Below, in pieces: positions 35,960-44,827 of a stretch of 64,000 bases of DNA. The notes beneath the pieces are model-generated. The model was not told where the DNA came from. It was given only the letters and a program-made list of their open reading frames with translations, and ran no database searches. A program made the position numbers and the translations under genes. Each line of letters starts with the position of its first letter. The stretch's first letter is position 1. Source of the stretch: Synergistaceae bacterium (GTDB lineage Bacteria; Synergistota; Synergistia; Synergistales; Aminobacteriaceae); the NCBI GenBank assembly GCA_017450125.1, contig JAFSWZ010000040.1:1-64000 (forward strand), given 5' to 3'.

Positions 35960-36283
35960 TCACTCCTTCTCCGGCTCAAACCCGAAATCCCTGCTGACCT
36001 TGAACGTCCCCGTCCCTTCTTCGCGCTCAAAGGCCATTCCCTCAGCCGCGTCAAGGTACGGGAAGACTGTCTTGTCGATGTTCAGGATAGTATTGATGTC
36101 GTAGATGCCTATGTTGTCCGGGTTGTCCGCGTATTCCTGATCCTCTGTGCCGGACATGAACACCCAGCCGCTGTACTGGTCATCATCGCCCGTCTTCTCG
36201 CGGTACATGAACCTCACAGGAAGCCGCCCGTCCACAAGCCGCCTCGATGCGTTGACGTAACCGAAATGGCTGATGTCTGCCAT
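35960..36283 (-). CDS. DUF2185-type immunity protein
   Basis: A 107-residue acidic cytoplasmic protein matching the DUF2185 family, which is known among immunity proteins of polymorphic toxin systems. Typical stretches are RLPVRFMYREKTGDDDQYSG, then SGTEDQEYADNPDNIGIYD and a late LDAAEGMAFERE. It directly precedes the GH-E nuclease gene (6-base gap), so it is the likely antidote for that nuclease. Immunity before toxin is the reverse of the usual polymorphic-toxin order and is what one expects if the antidote must be made first. A GGAGGGAG ribosome site precedes the ATG. Confidence 0.78.
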   Translation of the reverse strand: MADISHFGYVNASRRLVDGRLPVRFMYREKTGDDDQYSGWVFMSGTEDQEYADNPDNIGIYDINTILNIDKTVFPYLDAAEGMAFEREEGTGTFKVSRDFGFEPEKE

Positions 36284-36298
36284 AACGTTATCTCCCTC

Positions 36299-38491
36299 CT
36301 AGTATCTTCTGCGCTGGCCAAGATACTTGCTGTGAACCCAGCCGACTTTCCCCGTCTGGGTGCATACCTTGCGCCACGCCTTGCTTTGCCCGATGACTTC
36401 GACGAGGTGTCCGACGTAGAGTTTCCCGATAGAAGTATAGTTCGTGCCCGGCCCTTCGCGCAGGTTCAGTTCGTCGCCGGTTACACGCATAAGGACTCCT
36501 CCGTGCTCTCCCTTGTCGCCTATCCTATGCTGAAGAAGATCACTGCGTATCCATCCCTCAGCACCGCCCGGAAGCGTAACCTTGTACCACACGCCGTCGG
36601 CCCTCTGAGCGGGTTCGCCTGCATCTACAGGCACTCCCTCTTCAAGCACAGCAATAGAGGCAGCGTTGATGTCCGGCCTCTTCCTGACGTTGACCTTCGT
36701 GCCGAGCGTCGACAGCTTCAGCTTCCGTGCTGGCGCGTCCTTCTTCACCTGTTTGTTCCCCGTAGTCTTGGCCGGAACTTGCAGAGGAGTCGCGGCTGGC
36801 GAGGGCTGTCTCGCGGGAGCACGCTGGACTGACGCACTGCCAACAAGCGGCCGTTTTGCTGTCGGCATAATCTTTCCCCACGAAATGCTGGAGATTCCCC
36901 AGAGCAATAACCACATCACCAGCGCAGGCATGATGAACGGAACAGTCTTCCTCACCGCAAACTTCATCTTGTCGAAAGCATTAACCCCGCTGTCGATGAT
37001 TCGCGGCAGGACGGATTTTCCCTCGCCAAGAAGCCACATCACAGGCTCAAGCACCCCCGACGGACTGTACGCCCTGCCGTCAAGCTCATGACCAGTCGCT
37101 GTCGTGGCAAAATAGCGCGTGTCCGTGAAGTTCGCGGCAATGAGATTAACCACGCTCCTGAAGCCGTGAGCGTCAAGAAACCTCCTGCACACCTCCTCGT
37201 CCTGCAACCCGCCCGAAAGTTCCGCGCTGAACTTGTCTGCCTTAGTGATAACGACTGCCGCAGGTACTGTGCTCATCTGCGAGGTCGTCAGGCTCTTCAG
37301 CTTCTTGTGCTCGGAGCAGAAGGCAGAGATCGCCGCGTGTGTCTCTGACGGTGAAGCGTCAGGGTCAACCATCAGCATTATGCCTTTTGCGTACTCGAAC
37401 TGGAGCTGAAGGTAGTCCGCCGATGTTATGTTCTGGAAGGCCTCGCCCGCTATGTCGTACATGCTGAGCAGGTAGGGCACGTGCATCGAGAACTCATGCT
37501 TGATGCTGTACATTCCGGCGTTGAGTTCTGTTGTGCCGGAGATTTTGTTCCCGCTGTTGTACGCACCCTCGAGCGTCTGGAAGGCTCTCTGCGGATTGCA
37601 GGTGTGCGTGATGTGAGAAGGTATCCGGCGAAAGTACTCGTGGAAGAACGACGCAAGGTATGTCGTCTTGCCCGCGCTGGTGTTGCCGACCACCTGAATC
37701 CCGAAGTGCTGTGCGTAACCTTCAACGGGGCTGTTGCACAGCGGACACACCGCAACAAGATCGTTCCGTCCGTTGAAGACCGTCGTAGGGAGGAGCTCTC
37801 CGCATGAACACTTTGTGCGGAAAATGCCGTACGGTCCGGGCTGGAGGTTGTGGAGAGTGCCGCATTTCGGGCACACAAACAGAGGAACTCGCCTGCGCTT
37901 GCATTTCGGGCAGGGGTTGTCTATGGCGTTGAGGAGGAGGGCGGTCTTGTCCGAGAGCCTGAGCAGCATATAGCCCGCGAAGAACAGTAGCCACCCTGCG
38001 CCAAGCACCACCGACAGCAATGCGCAGAAGATGAGGGCGAAAGCGTACCCGAACAGGTACAAGGACAAGGCCGATGCCAGCCAGAATAAATATATCCAGA
38101 GGTCATGCAGGAAAAAATCTTCCCAGTGCAAGTTTCTTTCCGCAATACGTCCTATTTCTTGAAGCGCAGTCCCCATACCTGCACTTGAAGCTGACCATAT
38201 CATTTCGAGCTGCTTTAATCCAGGCCCGAAGAAGTATCCGCGTTTTACGCCGGGAGCGTGAGGGTGAGGGTCTGAGTAATAAGCATATGGGTTTCTGCTG
38301 GCAGACACAGCATGACAGAAAACATAGCCGGCCGTATACAGTGCAAACAGTACGCCTATGCCGGCAACAATTCCTCCTATCACGAGCAGCGCAGGCAGCA
38401 CTACATGCACAATGAACCATATGATAGCGGCAATAGCAATAACAATGAAGCCGAGAAACCCTAATGCCTCATCATCAGATTTCTTGCTCAC
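36299..38491 (-). CDS. Membrane GTPase with zinc ribbons and two SH3b domains
   Basis: A 730-residue protein. Hydrophobic segments span about 11-57 and 130-180. Zinc-ribbon pairs follow (CPKC 194-197, CPKC 207-210, CSC 228-230, CPLC 249-252). The GTPase domain has P-loop GNTSAGKT (269-276), switch II DIAGE (MYDIAGEAF) and base motif TKAD (VITKADKF), and ends with LEPVMWLL. A further hydrophobic stretch near 520-540, a Pro/Ala linker and two SH3b domains (KVNVRKRPDINAAS and LNLREGPGTNYTS) complete it. It fits the Double-GTPase type described in predicted conflict systems. Bacterial SH3 domains often bind cell wall or peptides. It overlaps the GAP1-like gene by four bases (ATGA). Confidence 0.8.
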   Translation of the reverse strand: MSKKSDDEALGFLGFIVIAIAAIIWFIVHVVLPALLVIGGIVAGIGVLFALYTAGYVFCHAVSASRNPYAYYSDPHPHAPGVKRGYFFGPGLKQLEMIWSASSAGMGTALQEIGRIAERNLHWEDFFLHDLWIYLFWLASALSLYLFGYAFALIFCALLSVVLGAGWLLFFAGYMLLRLSDKTALLLNAIDNPCPKCKRRRVPLFVCPKCGTLHNLQPGPYGIFRTKCSCGELLPTTVFNGRNDLVAVCPLCNSPVEGYAQHFGIQVVGNTSAGKTTYLASFFHEYFRRIPSHITHTCNPQRAFQTLEGAYNSGNKISGTTELNAGMYSIKHEFSMHVPYLLSMYDIAGEAFQNITSADYLQLQFEYAKGIMLMVDPDASPSETHAAISAFCSEHKKLKSLTTSQMSTVPAAVVITKADKFSAELSGGLQDEEVCRRFLDAHGFRSVVNLIAANFTDTRYFATTATGHELDGRAYSPSGVLEPVMWLLGEGKSVLPRIIDSGVNAFDKMKFAVRKTVPFIMPALVMWLLLWGISSISWGKIMPTAKRPLVGSASVQRAPARQPSPAATPLQVPAKTTGNKQVKKDAPARKLKLSTLGTKVNVRKRPDINAASIAVLEEGVPVDAGEPAQRADGVWYKVTLPGGAEGWIRSDLLQHRIGDKGEHGGVLMRVTGDELNLREGPGTNYTSIGKLYVGHLVEVIGQSKAWRKVCTQTGKVGWVHSKYLGQRRRY

Positions 38492-40824
38492 GATTCCTGT
38501 TCACCCCTCATGAATAACCCTGCCAGCTTACCCAGCAGTCCCTTCTTCGGCCTGCGCTTGAGCTCCTTCGTAGCAAGCTCCTCTATGTCCGCGAACATGT
38601 CCGACGCGGCTCTGTCCTTGCGCGGAGTAGCTTTGTCGAGCTGCGAGAGGGCTTTCTCCGGGCTGGACATCTCGTAGAGCACGTCAACCACAACATTAAC
38701 CGCCTCGTCCCTGTGAGCCTTCGACGAGTACGCGAGAAAACGCAGCCAGTCTTCAGGACGTTTCTTCACGCTGCTGACAAGCTCATACACCACGTCAAAC
38801 AGAAGCTCCCTCGAGGCCGTTCTGCTGAGTATCAGGCTGTACATGTACGCGCTGTCCTCGTCCGCGCTGAACTTCCGGGACATGAAGACCCTGCAGAATC
38901 TGTCGCTGTCCATCGACGTGAACAATGCTGTCTTCTCCGCCTCAGAGAGACGCACGGACGCACGAATCTCCTCCGCGAACCTTATGAGCTCGTCGGTTTT
39001 CTTGGCCGATTTTATGCCCCTGCCAAGCACCTTGCCCGCGAAATCGCCGAGCCCCTTATCGTCGAGCAGTCCGCAGAACTTCACTGCCTCAGCGAACGAC
39101 GCACAGATTGCAGGTTCTTCGTCAAGGATGAAGTTCACCACAAATTCCCCTTTGCCGCCCGCGCAGGTCAAAACCATATCCCTTGCTCTGGCACGGTTGC
39201 CGTCCTTTCCGCTCAGGAAGTCCATAAGCCCCGACATCGCTTCTTTGTCCCGCTTCTCTGCACACAGGCTTATGCACCGCGAGACCAACGCCCTAGTTTC
39301 ATCCTGCGTAATCTTGTGTTCCGTCATTCGTGCGCATTTGTTGAACAGCTTGCAGAAGTACAGACCTTCCGGCGGCGCAATCTCCGACGACACAAACTTC
39401 TTCAGTGCCTCCGCTGAAACAGCAACAGCCGCAGCATCCTTCCCGAAACTGCTTGAGAGTATGTGCTCCAGCAGCTCGTGCCTGCCGCTGAACATGTTTT
39501 CACGGACAAGAGCGCACATCGCGGAAGAGAGGTTTTCCCGTGCTGTGCCGTCGTTCATTGTGCGGGAGTTGCGCTCAACCCATTCGGCCAAGAGAACGGC
39601 AGCGTCAAAGTCCTGCTCCGCCACCCGCACGAAGCTGTCCCTAAGTGTGCTGTAGATTCGGCGTGCCTCCGGCGTATCAGCGAGGCCGTAACTGCACAAG
39701 CTCCCGACCACTGCGGAAAGTTCCCGTGAGGTGAGAGCATCAACGTTCTTGAGGCCGCAGAAAGCCTCGTAGAGTTCCGGCATGTCAGGCGAGGGATGCC
39801 GTATGTCCAGTGCCTGCAGGAAGCCAGCGCAGAACTCTCTGTGTTCGCTGTCGAAGCCCGTTATCGCGCCGAAGTACCCCGCGCCCGTGTCTGCCTCGAA
39901 CTCCGCAGTCATCTTCACTCCGTCGAGCACCGCAAACTGTTTCGCCGCAAACGCCATCACCGGCCCGTTGTTGCTGTTGTCCTGCATGTTCACGCCGACG
40001 ATCATCGCCCGAAACCTCATGCGCTGGCTGGGGTCCTGGAAGTTCATCATGGGCTGGTACTTGCCGTCAAGAGCCCTGACCGTGTAGACGTTGGAGGACG
40101 GGTAATTGTCCAGCCGCGTCGCGAAAGGCAGTCCCGCAGACATACGCGGCGAGAACGCACACTCTATCGCGGCAATCCACAGCTCGATGTTTCGCGAGCA
40201 GGCCTCACGTATCACGAGGTATCTGCGTTCTTCCGGCTTCAGGGCGTACTGCGCAATGAGAAACGACACAGCCTTCTTCAGCAGTTCCGTCCTGCCGCCC
40301 GCGATGAACTCCCTTATGTCGTCGAGCGTGTAACCCTTCCCCGATGGCACAAGCTCTCTCATTGGCAGAGGCGCAGGATTCACGGAGTAGTAGTAGGGTT
40401 CGTCGTTCAGCTTTGCGTTCCACACAGAAGAATCACCGAACAGTTCCCACGCGTAGAAGTTTCCGAAGTCCCCCGCAAAAATCTGGTTCAGAAAGTTGCC
40501 CGGCTTCTTGGTGTAGTTCCCCACGCGTTCAGGGTCATAGTGCACGGGGTGAAACTCTGTTATGAAGCTCTGTCCAAAGTCCGGCACGCAGTAGAGATAT
40601 GCTTCATCCATGAAGGGCTTTGCGCTGTCCGCATCGGAGTAAACATCAGCGTATGACTGTTTTGCCTGCGCGGCGTTGAGGAGAAGCTCTGCGTCAACAA
40701 AACCGCTCTGCGCAAGGAGTTCGGGACTGCAGGCGTAAACCTTGTAGCCCTCGCTCGTTATTGGTTTCCCGCTGAGGATGTCGATACCGTTCCGGCAGCG
40801 CGTGTAGATAAGTTCGTAGAACAT
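38488..40824 (-). CDS. GTPase-associated protein 1 (GAP1)-like protein
   Basis: A 778-residue soluble, mostly helical protein. The N-terminal part (MFYELIYTRCRNGIDILSGKP cut short, FITEFHPVHYD, LNQIFAGDFGNFYAWELF) looks like the GAP1-N domain found beside Double-GTPases. The rest is an alpha-helical repeat-like region without catalytic motifs that I can see, ending in a basic tail. It stands between the two GTPase genes, overlapping one by four bases and 11 bases from the other. It is probably the scaffold or regulator of those GTPases. The family call rests on resemblance plus context. Confidence 0.65.
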   Translation of the reverse strand: MFYELIYTRCRNGIDILSGKPITSEGYKVYACSPELLAQSGFVDAELLLNAAQAKQSYADVYSDADSAKPFMDEAYLYCVPDFGQSFITEFHPVHYDPERVGNYTKKPGNFLNQIFAGDFGNFYAWELFGDSSVWNAKLNDEPYYYSVNPAPLPMRELVPSGKGYTLDDIREFIAGGRTELLKKAVSFLIAQYALKPEERRYLVIREACSRNIELWIAAIECAFSPRMSAGLPFATRLDNYPSSNVYTVRALDGKYQPMMNFQDPSQRMRFRAMIVGVNMQDNSNNGPVMAFAAKQFAVLDGVKMTAEFEADTGAGYFGAITGFDSEHREFCAGFLQALDIRHPSPDMPELYEAFCGLKNVDALTSRELSAVVGSLCSYGLADTPEARRIYSTLRDSFVRVAEQDFDAAVLLAEWVERNSRTMNDGTARENLSSAMCALVRENMFSGRHELLEHILSSSFGKDAAAVAVSAEALKKFVSSEIAPPEGLYFCKLFNKCARMTEHKITQDETRALVSRCISLCAEKRDKEAMSGLMDFLSGKDGNRARARDMVLTCAGGKGEFVVNFILDEEPAICASFAEAVKFCGLLDDKGLGDFAGKVLGRGIKSAKKTDELIRFAEEIRASVRLSEAEKTALFTSMDSDRFCRVFMSRKFSADEDSAYMYSLILSRTASRELLFDVVYELVSSVKKRPEDWLRFLAYSSKAHRDEAVNVVVDVLYEMSSPEKALSQLDKATPRKDRAASDMFADIEELATKELKRRPKKGLLGKLAGLFMRGEQES

Positions 40825-40835
40825 CGTTATTCTCC

Positions 40836-42044
40836 TCAGTCAACAAATCCTGACCTCTTGAACAGCCACATCACCGGGTCAAGAACTCTGTGCGGCCTGA
40901 TGTCAGCGATGTAATTCCTCGCGTCAGGCGCAGAACCGAAGCTCGATACCCCGAAGAAGCGCATGTCCTTGAAGTTCGCCTCCAGTGCTGTGATGAACGC
41001 TCTCTCGCCTATCAGCATAAGCCAGTCGCGAATCTCCCTGTCCACTGCCGCAAACTCCCCCTCGTTCACATGGCCGTAACTGTCCGTGAGGAGCGAGGTA
41101 CTCTTGACGGTCGCACCGTTCGCGAAAGACGGGTGATTCAGCACGATGTCGAACTTCGTCAGCACTACGGCGACAGGCACGTTAAGCAGCTTGTCGGTGC
41201 TGATGTCGTAAGCACTGCGCAAGTACCTCGCCATGTCATTTACGATGTTCACGGGATTCTTGGCCTCGCTGTCCGTGCCTCCGAGTGAAGCTATGCGCGC
41301 CTCATCCGAGACTATTTCCCTGACTTTAGGCAGAATGAGCGGGTCGAGGGTCAGGATGATTGCCTTCGAGGCTCTGATGTTACGGCAGACCGGCGATGAC
41401 GGCGAAAGATTCTGCTCGTAGTTTTCCCCTGCTCCGTCGAAAATCGTGAAGGTGTAGGCCGGTACAGTGCTGCCCCTGCGCTGGCTGAGGTTCTTTATCA
41501 TCCATATCTGCGTGATTATTGAGCCTCCTGCATTTCCCTCTACGGGATAGCCTTTGTAGACAGTGTTTCTGTTCTTCTCGTGAATCTGCAAGGTTCGCTG
41601 ATCGGCTGCTGCCAGACTTAGCGGGATACCATGAAAGCGGCTCAGCTCCTCGAGCATAACGGTGATGTAGTTGGTCTTGCCGGAGCTTATCATGCCCACG
41701 ATGCTGAAAGGAAGATTCTTCGTGTCCAGCACTTCTGGAGGAAGCACTGCCTTACAGCTTTCTACAGGACATACTCTGAGAGTGGCTGTGCCTCCGCAGT
41801 TGGGGTTTGCGCATTTCACTGACTTGGTGGTGAATCTTCCCGGATGTGCTTCTGTTCCGCAGTCAGGACAGATGTGCCGTATCTCGCTCCTGTTGTACTT
41901 CTGCATACAGTACGGGCACGTAAAGCTGTTCGCGTCTCCGATGTTCAGGACTCTCATAACTACGTTGAGCAGACGCTTCGACAGCCCGAAAAGCCCCTTG
42001 CCGCCGCTGATCACCAGCCCAAATAAATCTTGCAGCAATTCCAT
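40836..42044 (-). CDS. Zinc-ribbon GTPase, Double-GTPase type
   Basis: A 402-residue protein with an amphipathic N-terminal helix (about 1-35), zinc-ribbon cysteines (CPYC 43-46, CPDC 59-62, CANPNC 78-83, CPVESC 92-97), and a GTPase domain with P-loop GMISSGKT (117-124), switch II DGAGE (IFDGAGENY) and base motif TKFD (VVLTKFDIV). The final LDPVMWLFKRSG parallels the end of the GTPase domain in the 730-residue membrane protein, so the two are paralogues. No SH3 domains or clear transmembrane helix. It may act as the soluble partner of the membrane GTPase. Confidence 0.8.
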   Translation of the reverse strand: MELLQDLFGLVISGGKGLFGLSKRLLNVVMRVLNIGDANSFTCPYCMQKYNRSEIRHICPDCGTEAHPGRFTTKSVKCANPNCGGTATLRVCPVESCKAVLPPEVLDTKNLPFSIVGMISSGKTNYITVMLEELSRFHGIPLSLAAADQRTLQIHEKNRNTVYKGYPVEGNAGGSIITQIWMIKNLSQRRGSTVPAYTFTIFDGAGENYEQNLSPSSPVCRNIRASKAIILTLDPLILPKVREIVSDEARIASLGGTDSEAKNPVNIVNDMARYLRSAYDISTDKLLNVPVAVVLTKFDIVLNHPSFANGATVKSTSLLTDSYGHVNEGEFAAVDREIRDWLMLIGERAFITALEANFKDMRFFGVSSFGSAPDARNYIADIRPHRVLDPVMWLFKRSGFVD

Positions 42045-42067
42045 GAATATTTCTCCTTCCGTGATTG

Positions 42068-44821
42068 TTATACAGTTCCGTTGAAGCCCCTGTCGTACCT
42101 GAACACGAAATTCTCTCCCGGCCTCAACTCCCGCCAGAACAGATAAAGCCTCGTGCCTTTAGGGAGCTTGCGCGTGATCTCGAAGGTCTGCTCTAGATGC
42201 TTCGAGGGCTTCGGCGGCGTAACCGGCTCAGCCTCAAGGACTGCCTCTGCGTTGCTGTCGGTGTAGTTCACGAGAGGCCTTCCGTCCGACGACACGCACA
42301 CCACAAAGCCCGGCCAGCGTCTTACCGGCCTGTTGGCTTCACCCCTGACGCTGAACTGCACGTTCTTGAACCATGAGCGCGACACACTGCAGAACACGTT
42401 TGCGTTCAGGGGACGGTTTACGGTCGTCCTGCACGGCGCGGAAACTACCTCACGGCCTTCTGCCTCATACACAGCAAACAGCGTTATGTTGAAGCTGTCA
42501 TCAGCCCCCACGCCAAAGTCTATCTTGAGAGTGCCGCTGTTCAGCACGGATTCGGCACTGACTGTCTGCAGGGCTGAGGCCTGCGAGAACACATCACGTT
42601 CGCTCGCCCATGTCCCGTCAGTCCTCACGAAGTACACTAACTTCTTCAGCGAAGGCCTGCGACGCATCGACACAGCAAGCGTTATGTGGACTGTGCTCGT
42701 TGCCCCTGAGGGCGCGGGTTCTTCGGTTACTTCCGTCCCGCTGGCATCAACCGTACACGCAGAGAACGTGCTTATCTCGACGTTGTTGCTGCTGTAGAGA
42801 GTTTTTCCGCCCGAAGACACTGCGCCCCTGAGGACGTAGTACCTGTCGGGCTGAAGCCTAAGCTGGCAGCTCCTCATCTCTGAACGCGCACTCCCCATAA
42901 CTTCATCGCCGGAAAGTATCTGAATGTCCGCCCCGCCTTCAATGATGCTCCACGAGAGACGGTACACGTTATCCGAGACGCGCGCCGCCGAAATGGTGAA
43001 CGGCCTGATTTCCGGCGTGGGTATCACGTCGTAGCGCACGGTTCTGCTCTTGCCGGTTTCCCATACATAACATACAGTCAGCGAGAAGGAGTATCTTTTC
43101 CCGAACTTCACATTATCGACGGTTATGCTGTTCATCGCTGATCTGGCCAAGACAACGGAAGCTTCGTTCCCAGCTTGGCAGACGACACGGACTCCCGAGC
43201 AGTTCTTCGGCTGTGTCCATAAGAGGCGGAGAGTGTTTCCGCTCTGCGTGTGCTGAACGTTGGAGACAGCTGACAAGACGCTGACGTTCGCGCTTGCCGG
43301 AGGAGAATACAGCCTCGCACGAAGCACGAACACTGAGTAGCTGTAGTCCGCGCCCGATTCGAGGTTCTTGTCCCTGTACGAGAGCTCGAGCGAGCCCCTG
43401 AGGATGACTTCCCCGTCGTCGGGAGCTGATGGCGCACGGTTTCCCTTTCTGCGGACGAGGGTATACTTCACGCCGTGTTCTCCAGTCGGCCTCCAGGTGA
43501 GTGAGACTGCGACGTTCTCGTCGTCTGCTGAGGCGGAAAGACTTGCGCACGGCAGAGGAGGAGTCTGCGACAGAAAATCCTGTGCGGGCTTGAAGTCTGC
43601 GCATCTGGTGAGGATGTCAAGGCACATGTTGACCTTCTGTACCTGCGGGGCAGAGGCAACCGACGCGAAATCCCTGTGGCATTCAGCGAGCATCGCCTCA
43701 GGGAAAACATGTCCGCAGTCCGGGCACGTGTCCGCGTCAAGCAGCACGTAATGTCCTTTCGGGCACTGCTTGTAGAGCTTCTCCCCGCAGTTCGTGCACC
43801 TGTTGAGCTTGCGGGCTTCGGCGACGCTGTGAAACTCGCACACAGTCCGGCAGTGCGCGCACCTTACCGTGAAGACAGGATTGGACGGGACGTAAGGATT
43901 ATTGACGATGCGGGCTTCGGAGTTGTACAGCGCGAGAGCAATATCACTGTCCCCGAAGACGGCTGTTATCGTCTTGATGCAGAAATCGGCGATCTCCGGG
44001 TCTCTCTTGTCGGCATCATCAAGCTCCCTCATGTAAGTAAAGAGTTCTTGAAGGTTCGGCGACTTGTAGAGTATGTAGAGGTCATAGCTCTTCCTGTGCT
44101 CCTCGCTGTCGAACACGTGCGATGCCGCCAGACCCGCAATGTTGGCCGCCAGCTTCTCGGCTGTCCCGTCCTCAAGCAAGGTGTATTTCCTCTGGTAGTC
44201 TTCACACACCGACTTGAGACGGCTCAAGGGATACTTCCTGTAACTTGCGGCAGAAGCAATGTCATCGGAGATGTACGCCACGAAAGCATACAGATCCGTT
44301 ACGCTTTCAGCAGCCTTTGCCTTCGCGCGGAACTTCTCGAGCTCACTGTAAATTTTTTCGATGTTCGTCGGGTACTTCGGCAGCTTGGCCTGAGCAGAAC
44401 TCTCCTCGACCGTGAAACCGTTTGCCTCGTACACAGCCCGTATTTCCTCGAGGGGAAGCCCTCCGCTCACAGCAGTGTTGTTCCGTATGCTCTTGAGCTT
44501 CCCTGTCGTAACAGTACGCACCGAACGCGCCGCCGCCTCTATCTTCACCCTCGCATCAAGACGCTTCTTCAGGAACGCAACACGTGCCTTGACCATCGCA
44601 ATAAACACCGGCTTGAACTTCGCGCCAGCACCGAACATCTCTTCACGTTTATCCTTAAGGAACTTCCTCTGTGCTTCTGCCTCGCGGCGTTTGTCCTGAT
44701 CGGAAGTGCTCATCGCCTCGCCGAGTTCCCTGTCCTTGCGGGTTATCGCTGACTTTACGGCCTGTTCACTCTCCTCCTCAAGTGATACGCCGGTAAGCTC
44801 GAAGAAGTCATAGTCCGGCAT
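42068..44821 (-). CDS. J-like / zinc-ribbon / FN3-repeat protein
   Basis: A 917-residue soluble protein. Residues 1-65 (DYDFFELTGVSLEEES, then a lysine- and glutamate-rich helix with KRREAEAQRKFLKDKREEMF) resemble a J domain without HPD and parallel the start of the HtrA-type protease. A helical part follows, then zinc-ribbon motifs (CAHC, CTNCG, CPKGH, CPDCGHVF) at roughly 320-380. From about 410 on there are several beta-rich repeats of fibronectin type III character (LTWRPTGEHGVKYTLVRR, LRLLWTQPKNCSGVRVV, YRLSWSIIEGG). It precedes the GTPase genes and follows two Hsp70 genes, so it probably links chaperone and target. No enzyme motif is seen. Confidence 0.62.
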   Translation of the reverse strand: MPDYDFFELTGVSLEEESEQAVKSAITRKDRELGEAMSTSDQDKRREAEAQRKFLKDKREEMFGAGAKFKPVFIAMVKARVAFLKKRLDARVKIEAAARSVRTVTTGKLKSIRNNTAVSGGLPLEEIRAVYEANGFTVEESSAQAKLPKYPTNIEKIYSELEKFRAKAKAAESVTDLYAFVAYISDDIASAASYRKYPLSRLKSVCEDYQRKYTLLEDGTAEKLAANIAGLAASHVFDSEEHRKSYDLYILYKSPNLQELFTYMRELDDADKRDPEIADFCIKTITAVFGDSDIALALYNSEARIVNNPYVPSNPVFTVRCAHCRTVCEFHSVAEARKLNRCTNCGEKLYKQCPKGHYVLLDADTCPDCGHVFPEAMLAECHRDFASVASAPQVQKVNMCLDILTRCADFKPAQDFLSQTPPLPCASLSASADDENVAVSLTWRPTGEHGVKYTLVRRKGNRAPSAPDDGEVILRGSLELSYRDKNLESGADYSYSVFVLRARLYSPPASANVSVLSAVSNVQHTQSGNTLRLLWTQPKNCSGVRVVCQAGNEASVVLARSAMNSITVDNVKFGKRYSFSLTVCYVWETGKSRTVRYDVIPTPEIRPFTISAARVSDNVYRLSWSIIEGGADIQILSGDEVMGSARSEMRSCQLRLQPDRYYVLRGAVSSGGKTLYSSNNVEISTFSACTVDASGTEVTEEPAPSGATSTVHITLAVSMRRRPSLKKLVYFVRTDGTWASERDVFSQASALQTVSAESVLNSGTLKIDFGVGADDSFNITLFAVYEAEGREVVSAPCRTTVNRPLNANVFCSVSRSWFKNVQFSVRGEANRPVRRWPGFVVCVSSDGRPLVNYTDSNAEAVLEAEPVTPPKPSKHLEQTFEITRKLPKGTRLYLFWRELRPGENFVFRYDRGFNGTV

Positions 44822-44827
44822 TCCGCA

